Source: Hybos culiciformis (lineage: Eukaryota; Arthropoda; Insecta; Diptera; Hybotidae). Taken from it: a stretch of DNA of 64,000 nt. Under the pieces are notes generated by a model that was not told where the DNA came from, ran no database searches, and was given only the letters and a program-made list of their open reading frames with translations. The translations under genes were made by a program, and so were the position numbers. Of the stretch, positions 1-13,000 are shown one piece after another; positions within the stretch are counted from its first letter, which is position 1, and each line of letters starts with the position of its first letter. The stretch spans positions 26,435,052 to 26,499,051 of the forward strand of contig OZ023275.1 in assembly GCA_964007475.1 (NCBI GenBank). Reading direction: 5' to 3'.

Positions 1-3000
1 TTTAATAAAAAAAAGAAGGAAATAATCATTATATAAGAAAGTCATAAAACTGAATATAAAAAAAGTAGTATAAATTGGCAATATTAAAACATTGTATTTC
101 ATATGATGATTAAAACGAAATCTAAATATCCTAAAAACACATATATACAAATTTAATAACAAACACATATATACAAAAATTTAATAACATTTAAATAATC
201 TAAAGACATCTTGATTTTATTTCTTTAAAAAATGTCTACTGATGAATAAAAAAAAGGAAGGAAACAATTTTGGTCCTTGAAAATAGACTTAGGATTTTTA
301 TTAAAAAAAAAAATAATAAGCGTCCTAAATAAAAATTTTCGATTCAAAATTCAAAATAATATCATAAAAAACAAGCTTTTAATGCCGAAGGTAGATTTAT
401 AAAGGAAAAAAAAACATGAAAAAGTTTAATAAAATTATTCTGAACCTTGGACCCAAAAATTGTTTTTTTTTTCTTTTCATAAACAACTAACTATATAACA
501 ATTTGATGACCAAAATATATATTATTTTTATAATAGAGAATTCAATTTAAATATAAATGTTTTATTTTTTTGGGTTTTGCTTGAGGAAAATTTTAATTGG
601 TAAGCTTTCTACAACGACGTTACAAAAAAACTGGCTACTCTGTATTCACCGACTGCAACAAGAAATAAGAAAACGCACCGAGGGTTGGGAATTTCTTATA
701 TCTTTTTTATACTTCATGAATAATTTGATAATCTCGTAGCGCTATAAAGTAGAGCAAAATGTTTCACTATGCTTTGAAAATGTAAAGATGTTTTTAAATA
801 AAAATATACATTCCTATTGATGCTTGAAGAATATAATAGAATAACTTTTATGTTTTTTTTTTATGAAAATGATTGTTGACAGAAAACTAGTTCTAATACT
901 TTTGAATATTGATTTCAGTTGAAAAATAAAAATAAAAAATTATTCGTATGCAAATTAGTTTTTTTTTTTTACGTTCGAGAATGTATGTATATTTACTTCT
1001 ATACTTCACTTTTTTTTTTTCAATATGAATCGAATGTTTATTTAAATTCAGTATTAGAATTAAATGTTCTATAATCATATCTAGTCTGTATATATTTTGT
1101 AGGAATAATTTACCATAGTTACATATAAAGATATAAACTTCATAGTTTGACAATTCAAGCAAATTCAGATCGTTTCCCACTGGCATAAATAGTTTTCAAA
1201 CTTATATGACAAGATAGGTATGCATTTTTCAAGAATTTATAAAAATTAACTTAATTCTATCATTTTTTGTTTGTACTTCGCGTAACACTCGGAAATAATT
1301 AAGACAGCTTTTGAATTTCGAATGAGTGGGTAGGAAAAATGTCGATTAGGATCTTGACAAATTTAAACTCTTCACAAACAGATTCTGGATTGAGATTTTC
1401 CAGATTGTCAGGTCAAGTTCGTATATGTTAAAGATAAAATTTTTAACACACATGTTCATATTTCAAATTTTTTGTTCCAAAGAAATTTTTTAAAATATTT
1501 TTTTTTTTCTTTCCCAGATGAGATAAAAATTAGGAAAAACTTGATCGTTAAATAAATATACGATGGAGGAATGTTGTTGAGAAAAACTCTTTACGAAAAA
1601 AATAAATTTGAATAATAAACATACATTTAGTGAGACTTGAAAAGCTCTTAAATAAGTTTAATAGTGTTTACTTTTGAAACAATTTTTTTATTCTTTTTTT
1701 TTTTTTTTGTATTTCAAAAATTGATTGATAAAAGAAAATCCAATAAATTAAAAAAGAATTAAGTAAAAGAATTTTAAACTAAATAGCGCAAAAAAAAAAT
1801 AAGAAAACTTTAACAAAATTTTGATTACAAAAATATCCTTTTCAATAAAAAAAAAAAAAAAACAGAAAAGCAAAAATAACAAAAATTAAAACTTTAAATA
1901 AAACAAATTTTTTTTTTATTTTAAATTGAATGCAAAGTCAGAATTTTGTTGAAAAAGTAATATATTAGAAAGAAATTTTCAATTCTAACACTTATCTTTG
2001 TGTTTCTCCTTATGGTTCAAAAAATTATACAGAAAGAAAAATATGTAAGCGTTTCAAACGTTAACACATTTCGGAGCCATAGTTAGTGATTAAGGATCCA
2101 ACAAAAGTATACAGTAGATATTACATTGAACTACATAATTGCCCATTCGAGTTTCAAGCTTCTGTCGGCTATAGTTAGTTATGAAAAGAATGTACTTAAT
2201 GCATAGTTAACGAACTCTTAAAGAAATTGCTTAATCTGAACTCTCAGAAATGTAGTTTCTTCTGATGTAATTACATACTAAATTATTCATATAAATAAAT
2301 TAAAAATTCGAAAAATGGTTTCTATATATTTAAATCTAAGGATAGGACTACATAATCCAACATCTAATATTTCTTGAATGCTGCAATATTTTTCAGCAAT
2401 ACAATATTTTTCAGAAAAATATTACAATTTTTTTGGCAGAATAATATTTTTTTTAAATTTTGCAATATTTTTGCAGTACAAGTCTGTATATTGGTAGTGT
2501 AGTACTACATGTTCTTGAATATAGTCAGCTAAGACAACTATCAGCTGATTACATTGCTAATACATTTACAAATCTATTTATGCTAAAATTTTTGAAATAA
2601 GAAATTCGAACTACTCAAATATTTTTTTTTAATAATCTTCGAAAAATCAAATTTGGATTATCCTTCCTCGACTTGTTTTTATCACTTTGTATCTGTTAAA
2701 TAATTTTTATTGATTATAATTTTGTCTTTATTCGTCACCAATTAAATAAAAAAAATTTTCACTGTCTTATTTTTTTTTTATATACAAAAGGTTTCTACAA
2801 AATTTTTCTTTTGTCGCTTTATCATAAAATATAGTTTTACTTCTTATACACAGTTTTTGGTCTTAGTTTCAAAAAAAAAATTTATGAAATATTTGCTTTT
2901 TCAGTCATGTTTCCTTTATTTTTTTTTTTATTTATTATTTTTGCTGATATCAGATAATTTTTGTAAATAAACACATTTATAGTTTTAATAAAACATTTCT

Positions 3001-3368
3001 ATGTTCTATGGAATTTTTCCATTAATCGCATTCTAGAATAAAATATCTATATCTGTGTAAAAAAAAAACATTTATTATTTTAATTGAAAAAAAAAGAAAT
3101 GTTTATTTGTGGGACTATCTGAAAAAATCATAATGAACTTTAAAAATTATTTTTGTATTGACTATTATATTCACGTCACAACAAATAGCAAGTGATATTT
3201 TAATCATAATATCACAATCTTCTAATAAACATAGTTAAAGCTGCATTATAGTTTTTTATTTAAACTATAAATTAAGTGGAATATAGAAAACAAAAATGTT
3301 ATATTTATGAGAGTACTTGCGAATGTGTATAGAACATTTATTTAATATACATATTCCTCGACTTTTTC
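1..3368. other. No gene seen: AT-rich sequence
   Basis: Homopolymer A and T runs throughout. A small cluster of AATATTTTTCAG/GCAATATTTTT units lies at about 2382-2482. The only open frames are short and low-complexity. No coding or RNA gene is recognised on either strand. Confidence 0.6.
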
Positions 3369-3376
3369 CTTTAAAT
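3369..3376. repeat. Target-site duplication, left copy (CTTTAAAT)
   Basis: Identical to 4057-4064, immediately outside the 15-bp terminal inverted repeats of the hAT-like element. Confidence 0.8.
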
Positions 3377-4056
3377 CAGGGTTTCGAACCCTGAAAGTTT
3401 TTTGTGCGGGTACAGGTTCGGGTTCGATCAAATTTTCTAACTTGTACCGAAAAATTGAGTTCTTCCCACTTCAAGTTTTTTCTATTTTTTCTATAAATAG
3501 CAGCTCATTCAGCAGGATCTCGTCAGTTCATTTTGTGTCTTCGACGGTGACGGACATTAATATTTTTTTTCTTTTGTAACAATAATAATTTTCTTGTTAC
3601 CTTCATCATTCAAGGCACAAAATGAACTGAAGAGCGCCTGAAAAATAAGCCGCCATTTATAAAAAAAATAGAAAAAAAAAATGAGTCATTCACACCAATT
3701 TTACTCTATTTTTTATTTTTTTCCTATAAATGGTGGCTCATTTATCACAAAATGAACTGACGAGCTCCTGAAAAATGAGCCGCTATTTATAGAAAAAAAA
3801 TACAGTAAAATTGGTGTGCAGGACTCAATTTTTTCAGTTCATTTTGGGTTTCGAATGTTGAAGGAAGTAGATTTTCTAGCACCGTTCTAAACAAAAAATG
3901 AACTGAAGAGCCCCTGATAAATGAGCCGCTGTTTATAGAAAAAAAAAATTGAGTTCACATCGATTTTTTTATGTGTTCGAATTTCGAATTCAAATAATTC
4001 AAGAAAAACATTGAACCGGAGCGGGTTCAGGGTTTGGGTTCGGGTTCGAAACCCTG
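3377..4056. mobile_element. Non-autonomous hAT-like element with internal repeats
   Basis: The left end CAGGGTTTCGAACCC is the exact reverse complement of the right end GGGTTCGAAACCCTG. The element is flanked by a perfect 8-bp duplication CTTTAAAT (3369-3376 and 4057-4064), the target-site length of hAT transposons, and CAGGG is a common hAT terminus. The 680-bp interior has no coding frame. It carries several copies, in both orientations, of a unit containing AAAATGAACTGAAGAGC and GAGCCGC.ATTTATAGAAA (near 3485-3535, 3617-3670, 3700-3745, 3748-3800 and 3893-3945). Confidence 0.8.
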
Positions 4057-4064
4057 CTTTAAAT
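4057..4064. repeat. Target-site duplication, right copy (CTTTAAAT)
   Basis: Identical to 3369-3376. The match fixes both ends of the element to the base. Confidence 0.8.
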
Positions 4065-4211
4065 TAAAAATACAGGCTCTAGTAGCAATTTGGTGTTTTA
4101 ATACTATTAGAATAGATTTTTTTTTTACCAACTTTCTACAAATATTTAATTTGCATCCAATAAATATGGTTTTAAATTAATATTAGATTATAAATAATCC
4201 CCATTTCGCAG

Positions 4212-4268
4212 GAAGCCTTTGAAGCTATATAATGTATCTATGATTGTGTACAGCACAATCTCTTATCG
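4212..4268 (+). pseudogene. Possible orphan exon fragment resembling a fatty-acid elongase (ELO) start
   Basis: Between a TTTCGCAG acceptor-like site and a CG/GTATAA donor-like site, one frame reads KPLKLYNVSMIVYSTISY. This recalls the KPF.L.N.L.VYN stretch near the start of ELO domains. No other elongase exon or HVYHH box is visible nearby. At 18 residues this is weak and may be chance. Confidence 0.2.
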
Positions 4269-7200
4269 GTATAATATTATTTCAAATTGAGGACAATATT
4301 TTTACCTCTACGTATACGCTGATAGTACGATCGTAAGTGTCCGAAAAAAAAAACAAATTGTATCAATTTCATAATATTAATTGTTTATATGCCCTGCTGC
4401 AACAATGTATATATATATAATATTTGAGATAATTTCAGAACCTGTCAATCGAGCATAAAAAATAACGACTGAATAACAAATTTCATTAATTCAAATTGTT
4501 AAACTCAACATATACAAAAAAAAATCATAAATATTTATTACATTTTATGTTAAAAAAAAAAAAAAAAACAAAAAAAGTTTAAATAATATTTTATGCATGA
4601 ATTTTTTATAAATTATTTTATTTTCATCTTTTTTTGTATAGTACACACTGTATTTTTACACTTCAAAATTGATTATTGGATATCTAGACTACAGGATTAT
4701 TGAAAAAATTTGTGTATAACGAAAATCAATTATTTATTATTTTCACTCAGAAAAATTTAAAGTCAGGTTTAAGAGTTTCATGAAATTTGAACTTTCATTT
4801 CTCCAAAAAAAAAAAAAATATTTTCACCCAAATTGTTTCTAAAAAACATTAGGTAGTTGCAACTCTAGTGTTAAAATGTAATATCTAAGCCATATGAACT
4901 TTTCAATTCCACTGCAACATTCCTCCTCTTTCTTCTTAAAAGTTAATTAAAAACTTTACTTTATAAGAAATTCTTTTTGTATAGTAGCGATAATCATATT
5001 AATCAGTATCTGTCGTGTCTCGAGTAAGACTCTGTGAAATTGTTTTAAAAGAAGTTCAATTACAATATTAACTAAGCATTTTCATAGAAATTCACCAAAT
5101 GATATATAATTAATAGAATTGGCTACTGATAAATATAAGTAATACATATAGTTGAAATCAAAAAAGGAGGTTTTTATATTTGTTACTATACCATTAATAA
5201 TATTTCAGTGCGATTCAATTAATAGTCTTGACTCTTGATAATGTTATTCTCAATTATTTTTAAATAAATTTTTATTTAAAGTTTAAAGTATTTTCTTAAC
5301 TATAAAAAAACAGTGATTTGATTAGACGATAAAGCCCAATATGTTCCAGGAAATTTCAGCAAAGTAATTTGTAATAGTCAGAATTTTACCGCACTTATTC
5401 TAGTCACAATTAACCAGCATCAAACAAAAATATACTCTGTAAAGTGAAAAATATTTTTTTTTTTCTTTTCTGTTTGATAAGATGATAAAGCAGAAAATGT
5501 GCTGAAAATATCTTATCATATATTTTGTAATTAATTATTTTTTCCCAATTCATATTAAACGCCCCTATTTGGTGTGAAAATATAGGTATACCTATAGTAG
5601 TGAAAGAATTTCCAAATCATTAATTTGTAGAAAAATTACAAATTTCTTTAACTTTAATTATTTCTACATGAAATTCATTTGTTTTTCATTATAATTTTTT
5701 CTCATTTAGTTTTCTTATTTTTTTTTTCTAACTATATGTACAACATATCCAATAATATAAAAAATTAAGTATATGAAAATTCATCGAAAACATAATGAAA
5801 ATTTATTTCCCAAATGAACATTAAAAGAAATTTTTGGTCTAACGCTTTGCCAGCATTATCAAAATATCCCATATTCAATGATTTGTAAAAATTAATGAGA
5901 AATCGAATTTGAAATATATGTATATTATTATTCATTATAAGTTTATTTTTATTTTTTTTTTTAACATTATGAATTAGCTATGTTTATTCAAATATATATA
6001 GATTTATTATATATAATAAAAATACTTATTAACATTGAATGAATAACAAAAATAATAATAATAATACGAAAACATAAAAAAATAAATAAAAAAAATTAAC
6101 AAATTTTCCCAAGTGTATTTCTCATTAAAACTCCTCATCGAGAATAAATAAATTCTATGTAAATTGAATGAAAAATGATATTGCTTCTTTGATTAAAATA
6201 AATATATATAAATTAAAGCTAATTTTTATAGTCAAAGGCTATTAAATTAAATATCCAACCAATTTATTATTCAATTTTAAATTAATAGAAAAAAAAAAAA
6301 GGTGTTTGTATACTAAAAAAGTAAAAATCAAATCCAAAACGGTGTAAATTAAATCAGATTGTAAAAATTAAACATTTTATTGTGAATGAGAAAACTTTTC
6401 ATGATATTTATTAACATTTTCCTTGAAATTTTATGTTGTATACATTCGATATGACTTATTTTTTTTTTTGCAATAAAACCAAGCTGTAGAATATTCTACT
6501 GAAAATAATATATATTATACAATTTTCTATGTTTGTTTCCTTCCTTAGTTTTATTGAAAATAAATTTGATTAAGAACTTTGTTTAAAAAAAATGTTGCCA
6601 ATAAGTTTTAATTGAAAAAATTGATAAAAACTATTTACCAATGACAAAATTTATCTAAAATTTAAACCTTATGTAAAAAATTAAACCTATACATACATAT
6701 CTATACACTGCACTGTTTATTCCTGACTTTTCCAGTAACATAATATAATTATATGAATAAGTACGGTTCCAGTATGAAATAAAATAATTTTTTTTCTCAG
6801 TTCTTTTAGTAAATTTCTAACATTTAATTTCAAAGTTACTTTATACGATTAATTTTGTCTTATTTTTTTTTTATGCTTTTTCTTTTAATAGTTTTATATA
6901 TCAAAAAAGAAAACCATTTAAATACAATGTTTTTCCTATATATAGATAGAGATAATTTATAATGAAAAAAAGCTTTAGTACTAAATAATTATGCCGGTGT
7001 GTATAGTTCCTTCTATTTTTATTTTTATTTTTTTTTTTACTTTCTGTGGTCCCTTTTTATTACAGCATAACATTTTATAAAAACATTCCCACATAAAAGT
7101 ATGTCAGTTTGATAAAAATAATCCTATAAAATATATATTACATACGTATATTTAGGATGATTTGAAATTATCTAGTCATTTTAATAACATTTTCAAATGA

Positions 7201-9715
7201 ATTTTCTATTTATTATTATTTGTAGACAATTTTCCAAAGTCCAAATATGTATTGTGTAGTTTTGCCAGAAAGGGTTTTTTTTTGTAGAAATTTTTGAAAT
7301 TCTATTTCTATTATATGAAAGATAATTTTAAATTAATTCTGAAACGTAAGAAATGTACTAAATTTTGGTATTTTTAAAAGTTTATTAAAATAATCTGTCA
7401 AATTCCTTCTTTTGTTTTTATCTGACCCTAGTCTTATTTCTTTTGACAGAATTTTTATTCAGGAAATCTTTTTTTTTTAGTATAATTGCAGTTGAATCCT
7501 TTCTAATTTCAGTATTTGATATGCGTTTTTTTTTCATATAAAAAAATCTATTTTTAATTATCAATTTATTTTCGATTATAATTAAATTGGATTATTTCTT
7601 TTGATATGTGGAACACCACTCTACAAATGAAGCGAAGTGTTGTGAATTAATTTAAAAAAAAAAAATAAATATGTTTATGTTGAATGTTGCAAAAGATCAT
7701 AAAATAAAACGCATTTTGTTACTCTAGTGTTGTAAATATACTTGAAATAAAAATAAATAAATAATTCATTTTATTTTTATGTATTTTGAAAAGAAATGTT
7801 AGCACACTAGATAAATTTTTTTTTGATTCATTTCAATATGACCTGCCAGTAAACAGATCACAAGATTAACATACTGGAAATTAAAATAAATATATAAATA
7901 CAAGCAACAAAAACAATGATGTACCACCAAATTAAACAAAATTGATCTTGAGTTTTCGTCCAGGAGTATTAAAGACTGCAAGTTTGAACACCATGTAATA
8001 GTTGTAAAACTTATAAAAGTAAAGCCCCGAACCAGAATTTCCAATCTACAACATTTAATGTATAAACTACATGTTACTAAAATCAGCCGCGCGAAAAATC
8101 AACTTAATAAATTATGAACCAGAATCATAAAAACAAATGAAATAATGTTTTTAATGTAGCTATTTTTAATAAGCTTTAACCAAAACTCATTAAAAGTTTA
8201 AAACTAAAATCAGAAATTTAGTATCCCCACTCCAACAATTTCCTGCTGGTTTTAAGTATAGTATACAAGAAATTTTCTTATTAACTTTTATTTCTTTATT
8301 ATTCTTAACTTTTTTTTTTTCTTTTACGTTGACTAATTTTGTCCCATAAATTTTAACAATTATTACAGTATGTATGTACGTAAAAAAAAAGAAACAAAAT
8401 TTTCTCTACTTTGAGTTATGCTTTTTTTACATAAACTTTTTATATATGAAAAAAAAAATACATCATATAAATAATTAACTTCATAATAATGTCATATATT
8501 ATTTTTTAAGAATTACATGCGCGAATTTTTAATTAAATTTTACAAATGAATATTATGTAGCGTACTTACATACTAACATATAAATAAACATTGTTTATAT
8601 GCTGTACATATACATAGAAAAAAGAAAATATTAAATATAATAAGCTTTGTGAAAACAAAAAAAAATAATAATAACAGAAATGTATATTTTTAATGACTAA
8701 ATCCTATTTGGTATAGGACTTCCACATAATTAAAATTACATACATAGTTAGATAGAAAATTCGTATCTTGCACACATGAAATTATATATATTATTCTTTA
8801 ATAAAAACAATTTACTTTCCATGAGTACAAATTTGCGCAAGCACGACCATTGGGACCAATCTAAAAAAAAAATCTCTGCATTTGTTTCAAAAATATTTTG
8901 GTTGAAAATTTATAAAATTATTACAACTGTCGAAGTTTTTAAATAGGTAGATATTATGAATGTATGTATACTTATCATTTTAAATTACTAATATTAAATT
9001 CACAATTTTATTATGTTGACTATTTTTATTGCAGTGCAACGGGCGACCTAGTAAAAACTTTCTACTCTGAAAAACTAATACTCATTCTATGTTGATTGAT
9101 AAAATAATTAATTTTCGCAGGATTTAATAAAAGCTTATATATAACTCAACGTTTCGGAACAACTGAAACTGCTCACTGCAAGAGATGGATTTTCAGTAAA
9201 GTAAAAAAAATTTCACATAGATGACTAAAATAGTTTCTGGGTTTCTTGAAACATCATTATAATAGATATTTTAATTTAACATTCGAAATTGAGAAACTTA
9301 TCACAGTTTACCTTCCTTTTTCCAATCAACTATTCAAAAAAAAAACTAATATCCAATTGGGAATTATCGTCTTTAGTTAAAAAAAAAAAATACCAATGTC
9401 AAAGAGAAGCTGATATATCATTCATGAATAAAAAAATCTAAAAATCATATTTTTGTAAACATGTATGATTAATTACTCTATTTACAAGAAAATAAGTTTC
9501 CTACTCAAAGTTAAAAACCTTGTGGAAACCAAAAATTATTATCTCCCTTAAAGAATTATAATTTCATTTTTGTTTATGGTAATTATCTGAAAATATTTTT
9601 CTTCTGCATCTTCTTCTTATATTTAGTTTAACCAAACTTAAACTTTTATATTCTTGTTAGTAATTTACTTTTAAACTTATTTTTCGGGTTATCTAAAAGA
9701 TTTAAAGTAAATTAT
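4269..9715. other. No gene seen: AT-rich sequence
   Basis: Poly-A/T tracts and short microsatellites (for example AAT near 6050). The minus-strand frame at 7799-8044 is rich in Phe, Ile and Leu, has no domain signal, and is treated as chance. Confidence 0.6.
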
Positions 9716-9717
9716 TA

Positions 9718-10008
9718 TCGGGTGTATGCATTGAAAATGTCCAATTTTTTACCAAAAAAAAATGCGTTTATTTCGATATAAAAAAGAAAAACATGTTATT
9801 CAAAGTATTGGCCATCACTAGCTACAAGATTTTCCCATCTTCCTGGCAATTTATGGATTTCGACCCAAAAGAAATTTGCGAGCTTGGCGGCCAAAAACGT
9901 ATCAAGCCAATTTCTAATTTCTTCGACTGAAGTGAAGCGTATTCCGGACAGAGCATTATGCATGGATCGAATGAATTTTTGAGAACAATGATATTTTTTA
10001 AAATGCAT
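9718..10008 (-). pseudogene. Fossil mariner transposase, C-terminal fragment and 3' end
   Basis: The minus-strand frame (stop at 9796) ends NWLDTFLAAKLANFFWVE, IHKLPGRWENLVASDGQYFE. This is the conserved mariner C-terminus (WLD.F.A.K...FFW.GIHKLPERW..V..SDGQYF). Further upstream, FIRSMHNALSGIRFTSVEE matches the family's FRSMQNALSGIRFTSE region. The PSDYHLF segment with the third catalytic Asp is degraded, and everything upstream is gone. Past the stop, TCGGGTGTATGCATTG at 9718, next to a TA, is a likely terminal inverted repeat. The copy is 5'-truncated and inactive. Confidence 0.75.
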
Positions 10009-13000
10009 TTTATATCATAAGCCTTATAGCTAACAGATTAGGCAGAAGGGTTTCGAATATTTAATTTTTTTAAATGGACTTACATTTTTCTATATACCGG
10101 ACTCCTTAACATTAAAATACAGTTGTTTTCATGTTCATGTATACGAGAAAAAAAATAGAAGAAAGTATTAAAAGATGTGAATAAAAAAAGGGTAAAAACT
10201 AATTTAAAATTCAAAAAAGTTTTCTTTACATGTCCTCGAAAAGAATTTTAATTTTTTTTTTTTTTTTTTCACTCTCTCAACGAAAAGAAAATTTTGGTTC
10301 TATAAATTTTTATCACCAACCTCTTCTTTTTTTTTGTAATTTTGGGAGGGCAAGGCAATTGTGACATCACGTTATGAACGAAAAATAAATAAAAAAAATT
10401 GTATTCACGTTTTGCATAAAATGTTTATGACGGCATATGATCCTTGTAGAGATTTTTATTATCTTGTTATTTTAAATGTTTTTGGGCTTCTTGTGTATTC
10501 AACACAACCAAAATGGAATATTATAAGAAAAAAAGACCTAAATTAATTTTAGGATTATTTTTATCGCAAAATAAGTGTAATAAGATTACATTTTATTATT
10601 ATATATTTTTATTACAAACATTTTTAATATATATAGTATTATCTGAAGCATTTAACAGAAATGATAGTAAAAGTCACCATTTTTACAAGCCCAAAACTGG
10701 CATTACAACATTTTTTTTTTAATTAATATTCAGAATTAGCTCTCATGTTCTCATGACTTTTTAAAATTTATTATTTTTATATGACAATTTAGATCTCAAC
10801 CTCTTTAAGTTTTATTCTTTCAAACTAAAATAATTTTCTTTTAAAAATATAATCTATTCCTTTTACTAAATTAATGTTAAGCATATAAATAAAATTTTTT
10901 GTAATGTCATAAAGTTCAGTATATAAGTTTTGTATTTGGTGTTATATTCAAATCTTACTATTGAAGTATATACAATAAAATTTTGGAAACGTTATATGTA
11001 CCCAAAAATGACTTTTGCGTCTTCTAAACTTTTTAGAATGATCAATAAAATAGCTGAAAAATAACGATATTTGAATAACAATTTTTTTCCCAAGTGTGCT
11101 AATTTCTAAAAATAGATGAATCCCATTGAAATTCTGATGAATCTATACACACAATTTGATCCGCAAGAAGAATTTAAATGCATTTAAAAATGTTTACACA
11201 TTTCTGACAACTGTTATTTTTATTTTATTTTTTCACAGAAACCCTTTAAAATTCCATTTAATTTATGTAATAAATAATTAAAAAAATGTTTTGTTAAAAA
11301 AAATCTGTCACGTTGAAAACTTTTAAGCTAAACATACTTATCAAGTTTTTTTTTTCCAACTTTACATACTTCGGTTACAATTATAACAAAAAGATAAACT
11401 ATGTAAAACATGTTAAAGTTTTTTTTTTTTTTTTAATTTTTATTTTCAAACTTTGTGTGAAAGTAATGGAATTAAAATAAAATTTCAAGCATTATAAGAG
11501 AAATTAAATAAATATATTTATTTTTAAACAATAGTATTTAATTAATGGCTAATTTTAGAAATATAAAATAGATATGTATAATAAATTATTTGATAAAATG
11601 TTTACTTTTATTATTCGAAGACTAAGTATGATCATAAGTCAATTGGGTTGCATTATGGAATTAATTAATAATATTAGAAAAAAATAATAATTAATGTAAT
11701 ATGTATTTATGTATTAACACAAAATGTTTATGTAAGTATACATTACAGCTTCTTTTAAATCAAATACTTGTGTTTTTTACATATTAATTATAATAATTTC
11801 TGAACATATAAAACCCAATCTTAATTACAACATAAAATTGCGTTAAATATAACCATAAAAAAAAATTATTACACAGTATAGGTATAAATAATTATTATTC
11901 AATACACAAACAGAAAAAGATATTATTATTATATATTTCATACATTAATATACTTTTCTTGTAAAAATGTAAATAAATTCAAAATGTGTACCATTATTAT
12001 AAATGAAAAAGAATGAAATTAATGTGTATAGCATAAAATTGCGTTAAGCTGGACACTTTACCAATTGCAGAATATTAACCAAGTTAAATTACGTATACCT
12101 TATTCAGAATTGCATAAAATGATTATCCATGCACACTCAAGATATTTTGTATTATAATCTCAATCAAAGTTCAGAAATTAAAAAAAATTTATTATATGGG
12201 TATCTAATATCTATGTAATTAAGTTTTGTTATTTCAAGAAATAATAATTTTGAGAATATATAAAATGATTTAATTTTGAAAAAATCAATATTGTCTATAT
12301 AATTAAAATAAAAAAAATTAGAACGTTCTACATATAAAATAATTCTATATTTTGGCTTTAATATATGCGATGAACCTATATATTTTTTATTTAGTAAGTT
12401 AGGCCATTACATGTTGTAATTATAATGACTATGGTCAAAATTCGGTATACCCAAAATTATCGTATTATATTAAATGTAATATACACACTGAAATGAAATC
12501 AATAATATTGTAAACCTATCTACTCTATAGATTTATCTATATTATAAACTTTTTATTTATTTTGTGGGCAAAAATTGAGGTAATAATTATAAAAACATCA
12601 ATTAAAAAAGCTTCACTAATAAATATTTAATGAAATTATTTAACATAAATATTAATTTATGTAGGTACTTTTTTTTTATATTAATATTAATATTATTATT
12701 ATTATTATTTTTTTTTTTTTTTTTTTTCAAATTATGTAAACAAAAGAAATTTGTTTTAATTTATTGACTTAATATCATTTTATAACAATATCAATTGGAA
12801 TTATATTAATTAACTTTTTTGATAATTAATCTTGTTGTGACTTAAAAAAAATAATAATAATAATTAACTTTTTTTTTATTTGTTTTCCCTTTGAGGCTAT
12901 CAAAATTATGTTATCAAAATTTTATAACTAACTTTGTTATATCTCTTTATAATTATGTACTATGTATATTTAACCTTGCATAATACTCTAAGTATATATT

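Noticed and set aside
3377..3430. GGTTCGAA-type boxes suggesting a tRNA
   Set aside because: No cloverleaf can be built. The box is the terminal inverted repeat of the hAT-like element.
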